From: Betaproteobacteria bacterium
Lineage (GTDB): Bacteria; Pseudomonadota; Gammaproteobacteria; Burkholderiales; Burkholderiaceae_C
DNA length: 5,628 bases
Reading direction: 5' to 3'
Assembly: GCA_005884255.1 (NCBI GenBank)
Contig: VBDL01000160.1
Location: forward strand, 1-5,628
The notes below the pieces were generated by a model. The model did not search any database and was not told the DNA's origin. It worked only from the letters and a program-made list of their open reading frames with translations. The translations under genes were made by a program, and so were the position numbers. Position 1 is the stretch's first letter. Every line of letters begins with the position of its first letter. Below, piece after piece: positions 1-5,628 of this stretch.

Positions 1-46
1 CTCGGGCAAGGTGATGTGGCGGCTGCTGCAGGACCAGGAACGCTAG
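1..46 (+). CDS. C-terminal end of a plus-strand gene, possibly an acyl-CoA synthetase (AMP-forming)
   Basis: Only the last 14 codons and a TAG stop lie in the window. Read from base 2, the peptide is SGKVMWRLLQDQER. The SGK followed by a short basic/hydrophobic helix resembles the A10 motif at the C-terminus of AMP-forming acyl-CoA/acetyl-CoA synthetases (typically T-R-S-G-K-[IV]-M-R-R-L-L). In that family the lysine of this motif is catalytic for adenylation, and the protein ends soon afterwards, as here. The frame is also plausible because it ends exactly where the convergent DUF924 gene ends. With so few residues the family call is tentative; another protein with a chance SGK tail is possible. 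Confidence 0.4.
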   Translation, partial: SGKVMWRLLQDQER

Positions 47-624
47 AAGCCTGACCCTGGCTGCTTCAGGAACTCAAGCTCTTCCCGCGTGGAGGCACGC
101 CCGAGGATCGCGTTGCGATGCGGGAAGCGGCCGAAGCGCTCGATGATGTCGTAGTGCGCGTGCGCGTAGCCCTCGTAGTCGGCCAGCGTCGGGTCGGCGG
201 CGGAGAGACCGGCGAATAGGCGCAGCGCCTCGCGTTGCGTGGCCAGATCCTCGGCATGCTCGAAGGGCAGGTAGACGAAGGGGCGCTGCACCGGCAGCAA
301 CTGCGCGTCCCAGCCGCCCGCCACCATCTGCTGCGCCGCCGCCAGCGCCAGCGCATCGCCGGCAAAGGCGCGCGGCGTGCCGCGGAACACGTTGCGCGTG
401 AACTGATCCAGCACGACGATGCGCGCCAGCGCGCCCTCGGGCGACGTGCTCCAGTCGCGCCCGCTGCCGGCGAGCAGGTCCTCGATGAGCGCGCGGAAGC
501 GCTCGCCGATCAGGCGATCGAAGGCATCGTTCTTCGTGAACCATTCGGTGCGCCGCTGCCCGTGCTGCGCTGAGCCGGGGGCGCCGAACCAGAAGTCGAG
601 AACACTGCGAGGAGTGGCTTGCAT
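43..624 (-). CDS. DUF924 family protein (TPR-like helical protein)
   Basis: This is a 193-residue protein, the usual length for the DUF924/COG3803 family (Pfam PF06041), whose biochemical role is not established. Family landmarks are visible in order: LDFWFG at residues 9-14, EWF near 27-29, the strongly conserved LDQFTRNVFRGTPRAFAGD at 72-90, PFVYLPFEHAED at 115-126, HYDIIERFGRFPHRN at about 157-171, and a final EELEFLKQ. There is no signal peptide or membrane segment, so it is probably cytosolic and all-helical. The ATG at 622-624 gives the correct N-terminus just ahead of the first motif, although no clear Shine-Dalgarno precedes it. Its TAG stop overlaps the stop of the convergent gene on the left. 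It is divergent from the exported-protein genes on the right, so the two sides share one upstream region. Family membership is secure; function is unknown. Confidence 0.93.
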   Translation of the reverse strand: MQATPRSVLDFWFGAPGSAQHGQRRTEWFTKNDAFDRLIGERFRALIEDLLAGSGRDWSTSPEGALARIVVLDQFTRNVFRGTPRAFAGDALALAAAQQMVAGGWDAQLLPVQRPFVYLPFEHAEDLATQREALRLFAGLSAADPTLADYEGYAHAHYDIIERFGRFPHRNAILGRASTREELEFLKQPGSGF

Positions 625-657
625 CGGGCCGGATTGTGGCGCCGATCACTCATGGTC

Positions 658-672
658 CCCCCTGAAAGGGGG
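658..672. repeat. Short perfect inverted repeat (C5-TGAAA-G5 hairpin)
   Basis: Five C residues (658-662), a five-base loop TGAAA and five G residues (668-672) form a perfect stem. A sixth C at 657 lets the pairing slip by one. It lies about 35 bases upstream of the DUF924 start and about 95 bases upstream of the lipoprotein start. It is followed by AAAT rather than a T-run, so termination is unlikely. It could be an operator half-site pair or a dispersed intergenic repeat; the window alone cannot decide. Confidence 0.45.
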
Positions 673-727
673 AAATCGGGGTTGTCCTCGGTCTCGGCCG
701 TGCAACTTGCGGTTACCCTCGCGCCCG

Positions 728-743
728 CCCCGGATAGACGGGG
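728..743 (+). promoter_or_regulatory. Possible 5' UTR hairpin ahead of the lipoprotein gene
   Basis: CCCCG (728-732) and CGGGG (739-743) can pair around the loop GATAGA. The stem ends 11 bases before the Shine-Dalgarno of the gene starting at 767. If transcription begins upstream, the leader RNA would carry this hairpin just before the ribosome site, where it could affect stability or initiation. In DNA this GC-rich, a five-base GC stem can arise by chance, so a role is not shown. Confidence 0.3.
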
Positions 744-754
744 GAGGACGCAAC

Positions 755-760
755 AAGGAA
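755..760 (+). promoter_or_regulatory. Shine-Dalgarno AAGGAA that fixes the start at 767
   Basis: AAGGAA lies six bases before the ATG at 767. This site, together with the signal peptide and lipobox that begin directly at that ATG, selects 767 as the start. The open frame continues further upstream, across the intergenic region and antisense to the DUF924 gene, but encodes nothing secretory there. Confidence 0.75.
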
Positions 761-766
761 TCATCG

Positions 767-1459
767 ATGAAATCCCGCATTGGATTGACTCTCGCAGCAT
801 TGGCCATCTTCGTGAGCGGCTGTGCTTCCCCACCCCAGCAGGCGGTTCAACTCGACAAGACCACCATCGGGCCGAAAGCCGGCCGCATCGGTGTTGCGAT
901 GGCGCCGCTGCCCAAGGTGGATACCGACTTCCCTGGCGCAGGCTGTCTGCTGTGCCTGGCGGCAGCGTCGGTCGCCAACTCGTCGCTGACCACGCACGCG
1001 CGGACGCTACCCTACGAAGAGCTGCCCAAGCTCAAGAGCGATGTGGCCGAGCTGCTTCGCAAGAAGGGCAACGAGGTGACCGTGATCACCGAGGATCTCA
1101 ATGTCGCCGCGCTGCCGGACGCTGGAGCGAAGGGTCCGAACATTGCTAGGAAGGACTTCTCCGCGCTGCGCCAGAAGTACAACGTCGACAAGCTGCTGGT
1201 GATCGAGATCAACGCCCTCGGGTTCGTCCGGCCGTATTCGGCCTACATCCCCACCAGCGACCCCAAGGGTGTGCTGCGCGGCACTGGATACATCGTCAAT
1301 CTCAACAGCAACGCCTACGAGTGGTACTTGCCGGTCAGCATCGCCAAGAGCGCTGACAAGGCTTGGGATGAACCGCCGAAGTTCCCCGGGTTGACCAACG
1401 CGTACTTTCAGGCGCTGGAGCTGGGCAAGGATAGCTTCTCTCAGCCCTTCGCGAATTGA
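767..1459 (+). CDS. Putative outer-membrane lipoprotein of unknown function
   Basis: This 230-residue protein has a classical lipoprotein signal: two basic residues (K2, R4), a hydrophobic stretch (residues 5-16) and the lipobox VSGC with the lipidated cysteine at position 19. Residue +2 is alanine, not aspartate, so sorting to the outer membrane would be expected under the usual Lol rule. The mature part has a beta-strand-like segment (RIGVAMAPLP, 40-49), a short apolar Gly/Ala segment containing C60-x-x-C63 (about 57-72), and a charged helix (PYEELPKLKSDVAELLRKKG, about 82-101). A C-terminal half follows with KLLVIEINALGF and a Tyr-rich region. I do not recognise the family. A periplasm-facing accessory or binding lipoprotein is possible but unproven. 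The next gene begins 9 bases after its TGA, so the two are probably co-transcribed and may work together. The start is supported by AAGGAA at 755-760. Confidence 0.85.
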   Translation: MKSRIGLTLAALAIFVSGCASPPQQAVQLDKTTIGPKAGRIGVAMAPLPKVDTDFPGAGCLLCLAAASVANSSLTTHARTLPYEELPKLKSDVAELLRKKGNEVTVITEDLNVAALPDAGAKGPNIARKDFSALRQKYNVDKLLVIEINALGFVRPYSAYIPTSDPKGVLRGTGYIVNLNSNAYEWYLPVSIAKSADKAWDEPPKFPGLTNAYFQALELGKDSFSQPFAN

Positions 1460-1468
1460 TCGGCAGCC

Positions 1469-2395
1469 ATGGCCATGCAATCGATCCGAAGGGTGAGCAT
1501 CGCCGTGGCTTGCGCGGCATCTGCCGGCTTGCTGGCGTGCTCCGCGAGGGCTGCCGAGACCGAAGCGGCGCCATCGAGCGCGGCCCGCTCGATGGCCCAA
1601 GACATCGAGTGGTCGCTGCGTGCGCCGAAGGAGGAGCGCGTCGTCTGCCAGGGTGCCGTGAGCTTCGACGCAGCGGGCGGTTCGGGCGCTCCGATGATGT
1701 ATCCAGCGCCCAACCTCGCCGGGTTCCTGGCCGCGGTGATCACGCACGGCGTGCTTGTCGAGTCCACCAAGAAGGGGCAGAAGGACAAGCTGCAGCAGGA
1801 GGCCGACAAGGTGCTGTCGCCGTATCAGGAGGTGTTGAGCGGCTACGCGGCGAAGGAGTTGATGCAGCGCGGCGTCGACAAGGCCACCACGGGACGCACC
1901 AGGAAGCTGCTGGACTCCTCAGACGGGGACGCGACCGGCTGGCTGGTCGAGAGCAGCCCGGTGTTCTCGCTCACGCAGGACCAAAGCGCCATCGTGCTGG
2001 ACAACAGCATCGCGATCTACGCACCGGCCGACCATGCGAGCGCAGCGTACAAGAATGTCGTGCGCGTCATCTCCAAGCCGAAGTCGGCCGGTGATCTGCC
2101 GGACTTTTGGATCGCCGGGGGCGGCGAGAAGCTGAAGGACGAAAGCGCCGGCCTTCTGGCCGAGTCGCTCGACATCGCGCTGAAGCAGGCGGCGGGCGAT
2201 GACGCGAGCGACGCAAACGCCCACAAGACGTTTCGCTATCTCGAAGGCAGCACTGAAAGAATGGAGCGCGGCCAATTGGTGAGCGAGCGATGCGATCGGG
2301 TCGTGCTGAAGACCTTGCGCGGCTGGCTGATGTCCGTCCCTGCGCGGCAACCCGCAGCCGGGTGTGCGGAAAAGGTCAGCAGCGCAACGAAGTAG
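1469..2395 (+). CDS. Exported protein or lipoprotein of unknown function, partner of the preceding gene
   Basis: This 308-residue protein has a clear export signal: basic R7-R8, then a hydrophobic stretch from 9 to 23. Its processing is ambiguous. LLAC with Cys24 fits a lipobox, while ARA-AE (after Ala28) fits signal peptidase I. Further cysteines are at about 60, 275 and 299, which could form disulfides in the periplasm. A charged/Ala-rich N-terminal region leads to an apolar segment (PNLAGFLAAVITHG, about 81-94), a long charged helix (about 98-140) containing PYQEV, and a mixed alpha/beta C-terminal half. I do not recognise the family. The order of an apolar segment followed by a charged helix with PY[EQ]E mirrors the upstream lipoprotein. 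The start could be ATG 1469 or ATG 1475 (Met3); only a weak GGCAG precedes them, so translation may depend on coupling to the upstream gene. Its TAG stop lies 20 bases from the stop of the convergent peptidase gene. Confidence 0.85.
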   Translation: MAMQSIRRVSIAVACAASAGLLACSARAAETEAAPSSAARSMAQDIEWSLRAPKEERVVCQGAVSFDAAGGSGAPMMYPAPNLAGFLAAVITHGVLVESTKKGQKDKLQQEADKVLSPYQEVLSGYAAKELMQRGVDKATTGRTRKLLDSSDGDATGWLVESSPVFSLTQDQSAIVLDNSIAIYAPADHASAAYKNVVRVISKPKSAGDLPDFWIAGGGEKLKDESAGLLAESLDIALKQAAGDDASDANAHKTFRYLEGSTERMERGQLVSERCDRVVLKTLRGWLMSVPARQPAAGCAEKVSSATK

Positions 2396-2415
2396 AGGCG
2401 GCCGGGGCGCCGGTC

Positions 2416-4521
2416 CTAGCGCCCCAGCTGCTTCCACAAGAACCCGAACTCCAGCGCCAGCATCGTCGCGCGCTGCTCGTTGTCGGCCGCGCCGCCGTGG
2501 CCGCCTTCGATGTTCTCGTAGTACAGCAGGTCGTGGCCTTGCTCGAGCATGCGCGCGGCCATCTTGCGCGCGTGGCCGGGGTGCACGCGGTCGTCGCGCG
2601 TGCTGGTGGTGAAGAGCACGCGCGGCATCTTCACGCTCGCCTTCACGTTCTGGTAGGGGCTGTACTTCGAGATGAAGGACCACTCGGCCGGGTCGTCCGG
2701 GTTGCCGTACTCGGCCATCCATGACGCGCCGGCCAGCAGCTGGTGGTAGCGCCGCATGTCCAGCAGCGGCACCTGGCACACGACGGCGCCGAACAGATCG
2801 GGGCGCTGCACCATCACCGCGCCGACCAGCAGGCCGCCGTTGCTGCCGCCCTCGATGCCCAGATGCTGCGGACTCGTGATCTTGCGCGCGATGATGTCCT
2901 CGGCCACCGCGACGAAGTCGTCGTAGCTGCGCTGCTTGTGCTCCTTCACCGCGGCCTGGTGCCAGGCCGGGCCGAACTCGCCGCCGCCGCGGATGTTGGC
3001 CACCACCAGCACGCCGCCCCGCTCGTACCACGAGGTGCCGAAGCCGCCCGAGTACCACGGCTGCTGCGACACCTCGAATCCGCCGTAGCCGTAGAGCAGC
3101 GTCGGGTTGCTGCCGTCGGCCTTCGCATCCTTGGGCCAGACGACGAAGTAGGGCACCTTGGTGCCGTCCTTCGACGTGGCGAAGAACTGCTCGACGCGCA
3201 TGCCTTGCGCGTCGAAGAACGACGGGCGGGCTTTCAGCAGCTCGCGCTGGTCGGAGCCGGTGCGCGCCAACGCCAGCGAATCGGGCGTGAGGAAGTCGGT
3301 GTAGGTCAGGAGGTAGTCGTCGGCCAGCGTGTCGCTCTTCTGCAGCGGGTCGTGCAGGCTTTGCACACCCAGCGTGCCGGGGAAGGGCGCGGCGACGTCG
3401 CGCGACACCCAGCGGCCGTCGACCCGGCGCCACTCCTGCAGCTTGCTCGCCACGTTGTCGAGGATGTCGAGCACGATCGCGTCACGCGTTTCAACGAAGC
3501 TGGCGAGCGAGCGCGTCGGGGTGGGCGTGAACAGCGGCCGCCACTCGCGCTTGCCGGTGAGGAAGTCGGCCGCGGGCATCGTCAGTAGCGACCCATGCGC
3601 ATAGGTCTTGTCACCCACCTTCATGTCACTGCGCAGGCTGAGCAGCATGTGCTCGCGCCAGAAGCTCGGCTGTGCATCGCTCGGCACATCGACCTTCATG
3701 AGCTTGCCGTCCTGCAGCAGGAACTGCTCGCTGTTGTAGAAGTCGATCGCGCGGCCGACGACGATGCGCTCGAAGCCGGGTGTGCGGTCCACCGTGGTGA
3801 AGATGGACACGTCCTGCGGCCTGGCCTCGAACACCGTGACCGCGTCGGCCAGCGGCTGGCCGCGCTTCCAGCGCTTGACGATGCGCGGGTAGCCGGAGTC
3901 GGTGAGCGAGCCGGGGCCGAAGTCGGTGGCGACGAACACGGTGTTCTCGTCGATCCAGTCGAGTTCGGACTTCGCCTCGGGCAGCTTGAAGCCGTCGTCG
4001 ACGAAGCGCTTGGCGACCGTATCGAACTCGCGCGCGACCTTCGCATCGGCGCCTCCACGCGACAGCGACACCAGGCAGCGCCGATAGTCGGGGCCGAGGC
4101 ACTGCGCGCCGCCCCACACCCAGTTCTCCTTCTCTTCCTTGCCGAGCGCGTCGATGTCGAGCAGCACCTCCCAGGCCGGCGCGCTCTTGCGATACTCGGC
4201 CAGCGTCGTGCGCCGCCACAGGCCGCGCTGGTGCTGCGCGTCCTGCCAGAAGTTGTAGAGCCAGTCGCCGCGGCGCGCGACGTAGGGAATGCGCTGCTTG
4301 TCGTTCAGCACCGCGAGCAGCCGCTCGCGCGTCGGCGCGTAGTCGGGCCGCGATTGCAGCTCCTTCAGCGTCACCGCGTTGCGCTCGCGCACCCAGTTCA
4401 GCGCGCGTTCGCCGAGCACGTCTTCGAGCCAGGTGTAGGGGTCGGTGTTGTTGTCGGGCGTGGCCATCGGTGTGGTGCAGACGAGCGCGAGCGCTGCCGC
4501 CAGCAGGGTGGAAGGTCGCAT
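2416..4521 (-). CDS. Prolyl oligopeptidase family serine peptidase (S9A), probably exported
   Basis: This 701-residue protein has the length and architecture of S9A prolyl oligopeptidases (COG1505 type), which cleave short peptides after proline. A signal-like N-terminus (R2, then apolar 5-15, possible cleavage near Ala20) precedes the family N-terminal segment DPYTWLEDV. A beta-propeller region (about 80-440) then leads into the alpha/beta-hydrolase domain. Active-site features match porcine prolyl oligopeptidase: YGYGGF (477-482; Tyr479 equals oxyanion Tyr473), ANIRGGGEFG, nucleophile Ser560 in GGSNGG, Asp643 in TRDDR with the following Arg645, and His675 in EGGHGG. The S1-pocket pair Trp595/Tyr599 is kept as Trp601/Tyr605, so proline preference is likely. 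The chosen ATG (4519-4521) gives the signal peptide; the frame stays open upstream, but only across the neighbouring acetyltransferase gene. It starts 10 bases after that gene's stop with no good Shine-Dalgarno, suggesting translational coupling. Periplasmic location is inferred. Confidence 0.95.
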   Translation of the reverse strand: MRPSTLLAAALALVCTTPMATPDNNTDPYTWLEDVLGERALNWVRERNAVTLKELQSRPDYAPTRERLLAVLNDKQRIPYVARRGDWLYNFWQDAQHQRGLWRRTTLAEYRKSAPAWEVLLDIDALGKEEKENWVWGGAQCLGPDYRRCLVSLSRGGADAKVAREFDTVAKRFVDDGFKLPEAKSELDWIDENTVFVATDFGPGSLTDSGYPRIVKRWKRGQPLADAVTVFEARPQDVSIFTTVDRTPGFERIVVGRAIDFYNSEQFLLQDGKLMKVDVPSDAQPSFWREHMLLSLRSDMKVGDKTYAHGSLLTMPAADFLTGKREWRPLFTPTPTRSLASFVETRDAIVLDILDNVASKLQEWRRVDGRWVSRDVAAPFPGTLGVQSLHDPLQKSDTLADDYLLTYTDFLTPDSLALARTGSDQRELLKARPSFFDAQGMRVEQFFATSKDGTKVPYFVVWPKDAKADGSNPTLLYGYGGFEVSQQPWYSGGFGTSWYERGGVLVVANIRGGGEFGPAWHQAAVKEHKQRSYDDFVAVAEDIIARKITSPQHLGIEGGSNGGLLVGAVMVQRPDLFGAVVCQVPLLDMRRYHQLLAGASWMAEYGNPDDPAEWSFISKYSPYQNVKASVKMPRVLFTTSTRDDRVHPGHARKMAARMLEQGHDLLYYENIEGGHGGAADNEQRATMLALEFGFLWKQLGR

Positions 4522-4531
4522 CGGCGGGATG

Positions 4532-4825
4532 TTAGCTTCGGGCGAGCAGGTCTTGCGTCTGCGGGTGCCGCCGCATGTACGACGCGACGTAGCTGCACTG
4601 CGGATCGACGCGCAGGCCCTGCGCACGCGCGTGGTCCAGCGCGCCTTGCACCAGCGCCGCCGCGATGCCGTGGCCACGCAGCGCGTAGGGCACGCCGGTG
4701 TGCGTCATCACCATCACGTCGCGGCGCAACGCATAGTCGGCCACGCACAGCTGGCCGTTCACGTGGGCCTCGAAGCGCGATTGCGCCGTGTTGTGCGCTA
4801 CCTTCACGGAAGTATCGGGTTCCAT
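4532..4825 (-). CDS. Small GNAT-family N-acetyltransferase (COG2388 type)
   Basis: This 97-residue protein matches the small GCN5-related acetyltransferases of the COG2388/Acetyltransf_CG (PF14542) group. Those proteins bind acetyl-CoA, carry a conserved cysteine near the acetyl group and lack an obvious substrate pocket. Visible landmarks are LCVADYALR (26-34), VMVMTHTGVP (37-46), the acetyl-CoA pyrophosphate loop LRGHGIAAALV (49-59, the R/Q-x-x-G-x-G/A motif), and DPQCSYVASYMRRHP (74-88) with Cys77. The substrate is unknown; there is no signal peptide, so it is cytosolic. The ATG at 4823-4825 gives the family's expected length. The open frame continues upstream, but it would run through yaeQ in another frame. 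It lies 20 bases after the yaeQ stop and 10 bases before the peptidase start, apparently as the third of four genes in one transcript. No strong Shine-Dalgarno is visible. Confidence 0.9.
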   Translation of the reverse strand: MEPDTSVKVAHNTAQSRFEAHVNGQLCVADYALRRDVMVMTHTGVPYALRGHGIAAALVQGALDHARAQGLRVDPQCSYVASYMRRHPQTQDLLARS

Positions 4826-4845
4826 GAAATGATTAAAGCCGAGGC

Positions 4846-5409
4846 TCAAAAACCTTGATGGGTGCTCAGGCGCCGCGGCACGATCTCGATGCTGTGCTGC
4901 GCGTCGGCGATCCACACCAGGCCGTCCTGCACCGTCACCTGCAGTTGCATCGTGCGCTGCGTCAGCTCGGCGAGCGCCTGCGATTGCGCCGGGTCGATCG
5001 CCCACACGTCGAGGTTGGACAGGCGCGTGAGCTTGCCGGCGATGGCCTTCCACCAGATCGGCAGCGACGCGTGGTAGCCCAGCACGGTGACGCGGCGCGA
5101 GCGGCCGGCGGCGCGGACGAGGCGGCGATCGTCGGGCTGGCCGAGGTCGATCCAGTGCTCGATCTCGCCGGTGAGGTTGCGTCGCCACAGGTCGGGCTCG
5201 TCGGTGTCCGACAGGCCCTTGCCGAATTCGAGCGCGCCGTCGTGGTCGTCCGGCGGCACGTGCAGTGCGAAGGCGAGCACGCGCATCATCAGCCGCTCGT
5301 CGGTCTCGGAGGGGTGCTGGGCCAGCGTCAGCGAATGGTCCGCATAGAGCTGGCGGTCCATGTCGGCGATCTGCAGCTGCGCCTTGTAGATGGTGGATTT
5401 CAGAGCCAT
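4846..5409 (-). CDS. yaeQ: YaeQ family protein (PD-(D/E)XK nuclease-like fold)
   Basis: This 187-residue protein is close in length to E. coli YaeQ (about 180) and is recognisable along its whole length. It shows MALKSTIYKAQLQIADMDR at the N-terminus, LTLAQHPSETDERLMMRVLAFAL (27-49), GLSDTDEPDLWRRN (65-78), HWIDLGQPDDRRLVRAA (85-101), the segment containing IWWK, and RTMQLQVTVQDGLVWIAD near the C-terminus. The family (COG4681) has a fold related to PD-(D/E)XK nucleases. A link to RfaH-dependent transcript elongation was proposed for enterobacteria, but the molecular role is unsettled. The ATG at 5407-5409 is chosen because the family begins with MALK; extending the frame upstream would add non-family sequence overlapping the neighbour. 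It starts 10 bases after the stop of the SnoaL/NTF2-like gene, consistent with an operon. It is cytosolic, without a signal peptide. Confidence 0.95.
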   Translation of the reverse strand: MALKSTIYKAQLQIADMDRQLYADHSLTLAQHPSETDERLMMRVLAFALHVPPDDHDGALEFGKGLSDTDEPDLWRRNLTGEIEHWIDLGQPDDRRLVRAAGRSRRVTVLGYHASLPIWWKAIAGKLTRLSNLDVWAIDPAQSQALAELTQRTMQLQVTVQDGLVWIADAQHSIEIVPRRLSTHQGF

Positions 5410-5419
5410 GCGGCGATTG

Positions 5420-5628
5420 TTACCCGGCCGCGGACGCGCGATTGAAGGCTGCCAGGCCCTTGGCCGCTTGTGCGCGCACTTTGCCGCGCAACAGCGAGGT
5501 CCAGCCCAGCAGCCAGCCGGGGGCGCCGAGCGCCTGGCGCGACCAGCGCCAGAAGTCGAAGCGGTCGACATGGCGGATCACCAGCCCGTCGCGGAACTCG
5601 AAGCGCGCGTCGATCGCGTTGTGCACCT
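5420..5628 (-). CDS. SnoaL/NTF2-like family protein, C-terminal part (cut by the window edge)
   Basis: About 68 C-terminal residues are present and the N-terminus lies beyond the right edge. The visible sequence VHNAIDARFEFRDGLVIRH, then DRFDFWRWSRQALGAPGWLLGW and a basic tail (GKVRAQAAKGLAAF), is typical of the end of the nuclear-transport-factor-2/ketosteroid-isomerase-like (SnoaL-like) cone fold. In these small proteins a curved sheet closes a hydrophobic cavity. Members range from isomerases and cyclases to proteins with no known activity; no catalytic residue can be judged from this fragment. The codon at 5624-5626 is GTG (Val), probably internal rather than a start, since the conserved fold needs roughly 80-90 more residues upstream. 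Its TAA stop is 10 bases before the yaeQ start, so it is apparently the upstream member of the four-gene cluster. Confidence 0.8.
   Translation of the reverse strand, partial: VHNAIDARFEFRDGLVIRHVDRFDFWRWSRQALGAPGWLLGWTSLLRGKVRAQAAKGLAAFNRASAAG

Larger units (their letters stand above)
625..766. promoter_or_regulatory. Divergent intergenic region between the DUF924 gene and the lipoprotein gene
   Basis: These 142 bases are the only sizeable non-coding stretch in the window. They must hold the start signals for the minus-strand DUF924 gene and for the plus-strand gene beginning at 767. Two short perfect hairpins are visible (658-672 and 728-743), and a good Shine-Dalgarno lies at 755-760. I could not assign a sigma-70 promoter with confidence: TTGCGG (707-712) and GATAGA (733-738) are 20 bases apart, and TTGTCC (682-687) has no well-spaced partner. 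No T-run follows either hairpin, so they do not look like intrinsic terminators. Confidence 0.5.

Noticed and set aside
682..738. Possible sigma-70 promoter (TTGTCC or TTGCGG with GATAGA)
   Set aside because: The spacings are wrong (20 bases for TTGCGG to GATAGA and about 45 for TTGTCC to GATAGA), so no promoter is called.
419..766. N-terminal extension of the lipoprotein gene by 116 codons
   Set aside because: The extension is antisense to the DUF924 gene and crosses the intergenic region. The Shine-Dalgarno and signal peptide place the start at 767.
2402..2413. Possible terminator stem CCGG-GGCG-CCGG
   Set aside because: The stem is only four base pairs, there is no T-run, and such stems are common by chance in this GC-rich DNA.
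1919..3433. A 504-codon open frame on the minus strand
   Set aside because: It lies antisense to the exported-protein gene and in another frame of the peptidase gene. Its product is an Arg/Ala/Gly-rich low-complexity sequence typical of a high-GC shadow frame, with no family motif.
4522..4677. N-terminal extension of the peptidase by 52 codons
   Set aside because: It would overlap the acetyltransferase gene in another frame, is Arg-rich, and would bury the signal peptide.
3595..4827. A 410-codon open frame on the plus strand
   Set aside because: It is entirely antisense to the peptidase and acetyltransferase genes. Its composition is skewed (Arg, Ala, His, Val) with no recognisable domain or ribosome site.
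5410..5571. N-terminal extension of YaeQ by 54 codons
   Set aside because: The YaeQ family begins at MALK (5409). The extra sequence overlaps the SnoaL/NTF2-like gene in another frame and has no family similarity.

Overview
The window is GC-rich throughout (estimated by eye at roughly two thirds G+C) and densely coded. It holds seven protein genes or gene fragments and no visible RNA gene, CRISPR array, insertion sequence or integrase. A YaeQ protein, a COG2388-type small acetyltransferase, a DUF924 protein and very high-GC codon use together suggest the chromosome of a beta-proteobacterium, probably Burkholderiales (Rubrivivax/Methylibium/Variovorax-like). That placement is inference from gene content, not from a search.

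Layout. Positions 1-46 carry the last codons of a plus-strand gene whose end resembles the C-terminal motif of acyl-CoA synthetases. It meets a minus-strand DUF924 gene (43-624) tail to tail, and the two stop codons share the palindrome CTAG. Positions 625-766 are a divergent intergenic region with two short GC-rich hairpins. From there two exported, unrecognised proteins (767-1459 and 1469-2395) read rightward, 9 bases apart, probably as one transcript. Their shared layout makes them look like distant relatives or partners.

After a convergent junction of only 20 bases, the rest of the window is a compact minus-strand cluster. In its transcription order it contains a SnoaL/NTF2-like protein (cut by the right edge, 5420-5628), yaeQ (4846-5409), a small GNAT acetyltransferase (4532-4825) and a prolyl oligopeptidase with a signal-like N-terminus (2416-4521). 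The gaps are 10, 20 and 10 bases, which suggests co-transcription. The functions do not form an obvious pathway: a putative nuclease-fold protein, an acetyltransferase and a serine peptidase.

I found no convincing new biological system. The part least explained by known families is the two-gene exported/lipoprotein unit at 767-2395; everything else is recognisable housekeeping or accessory metabolism.
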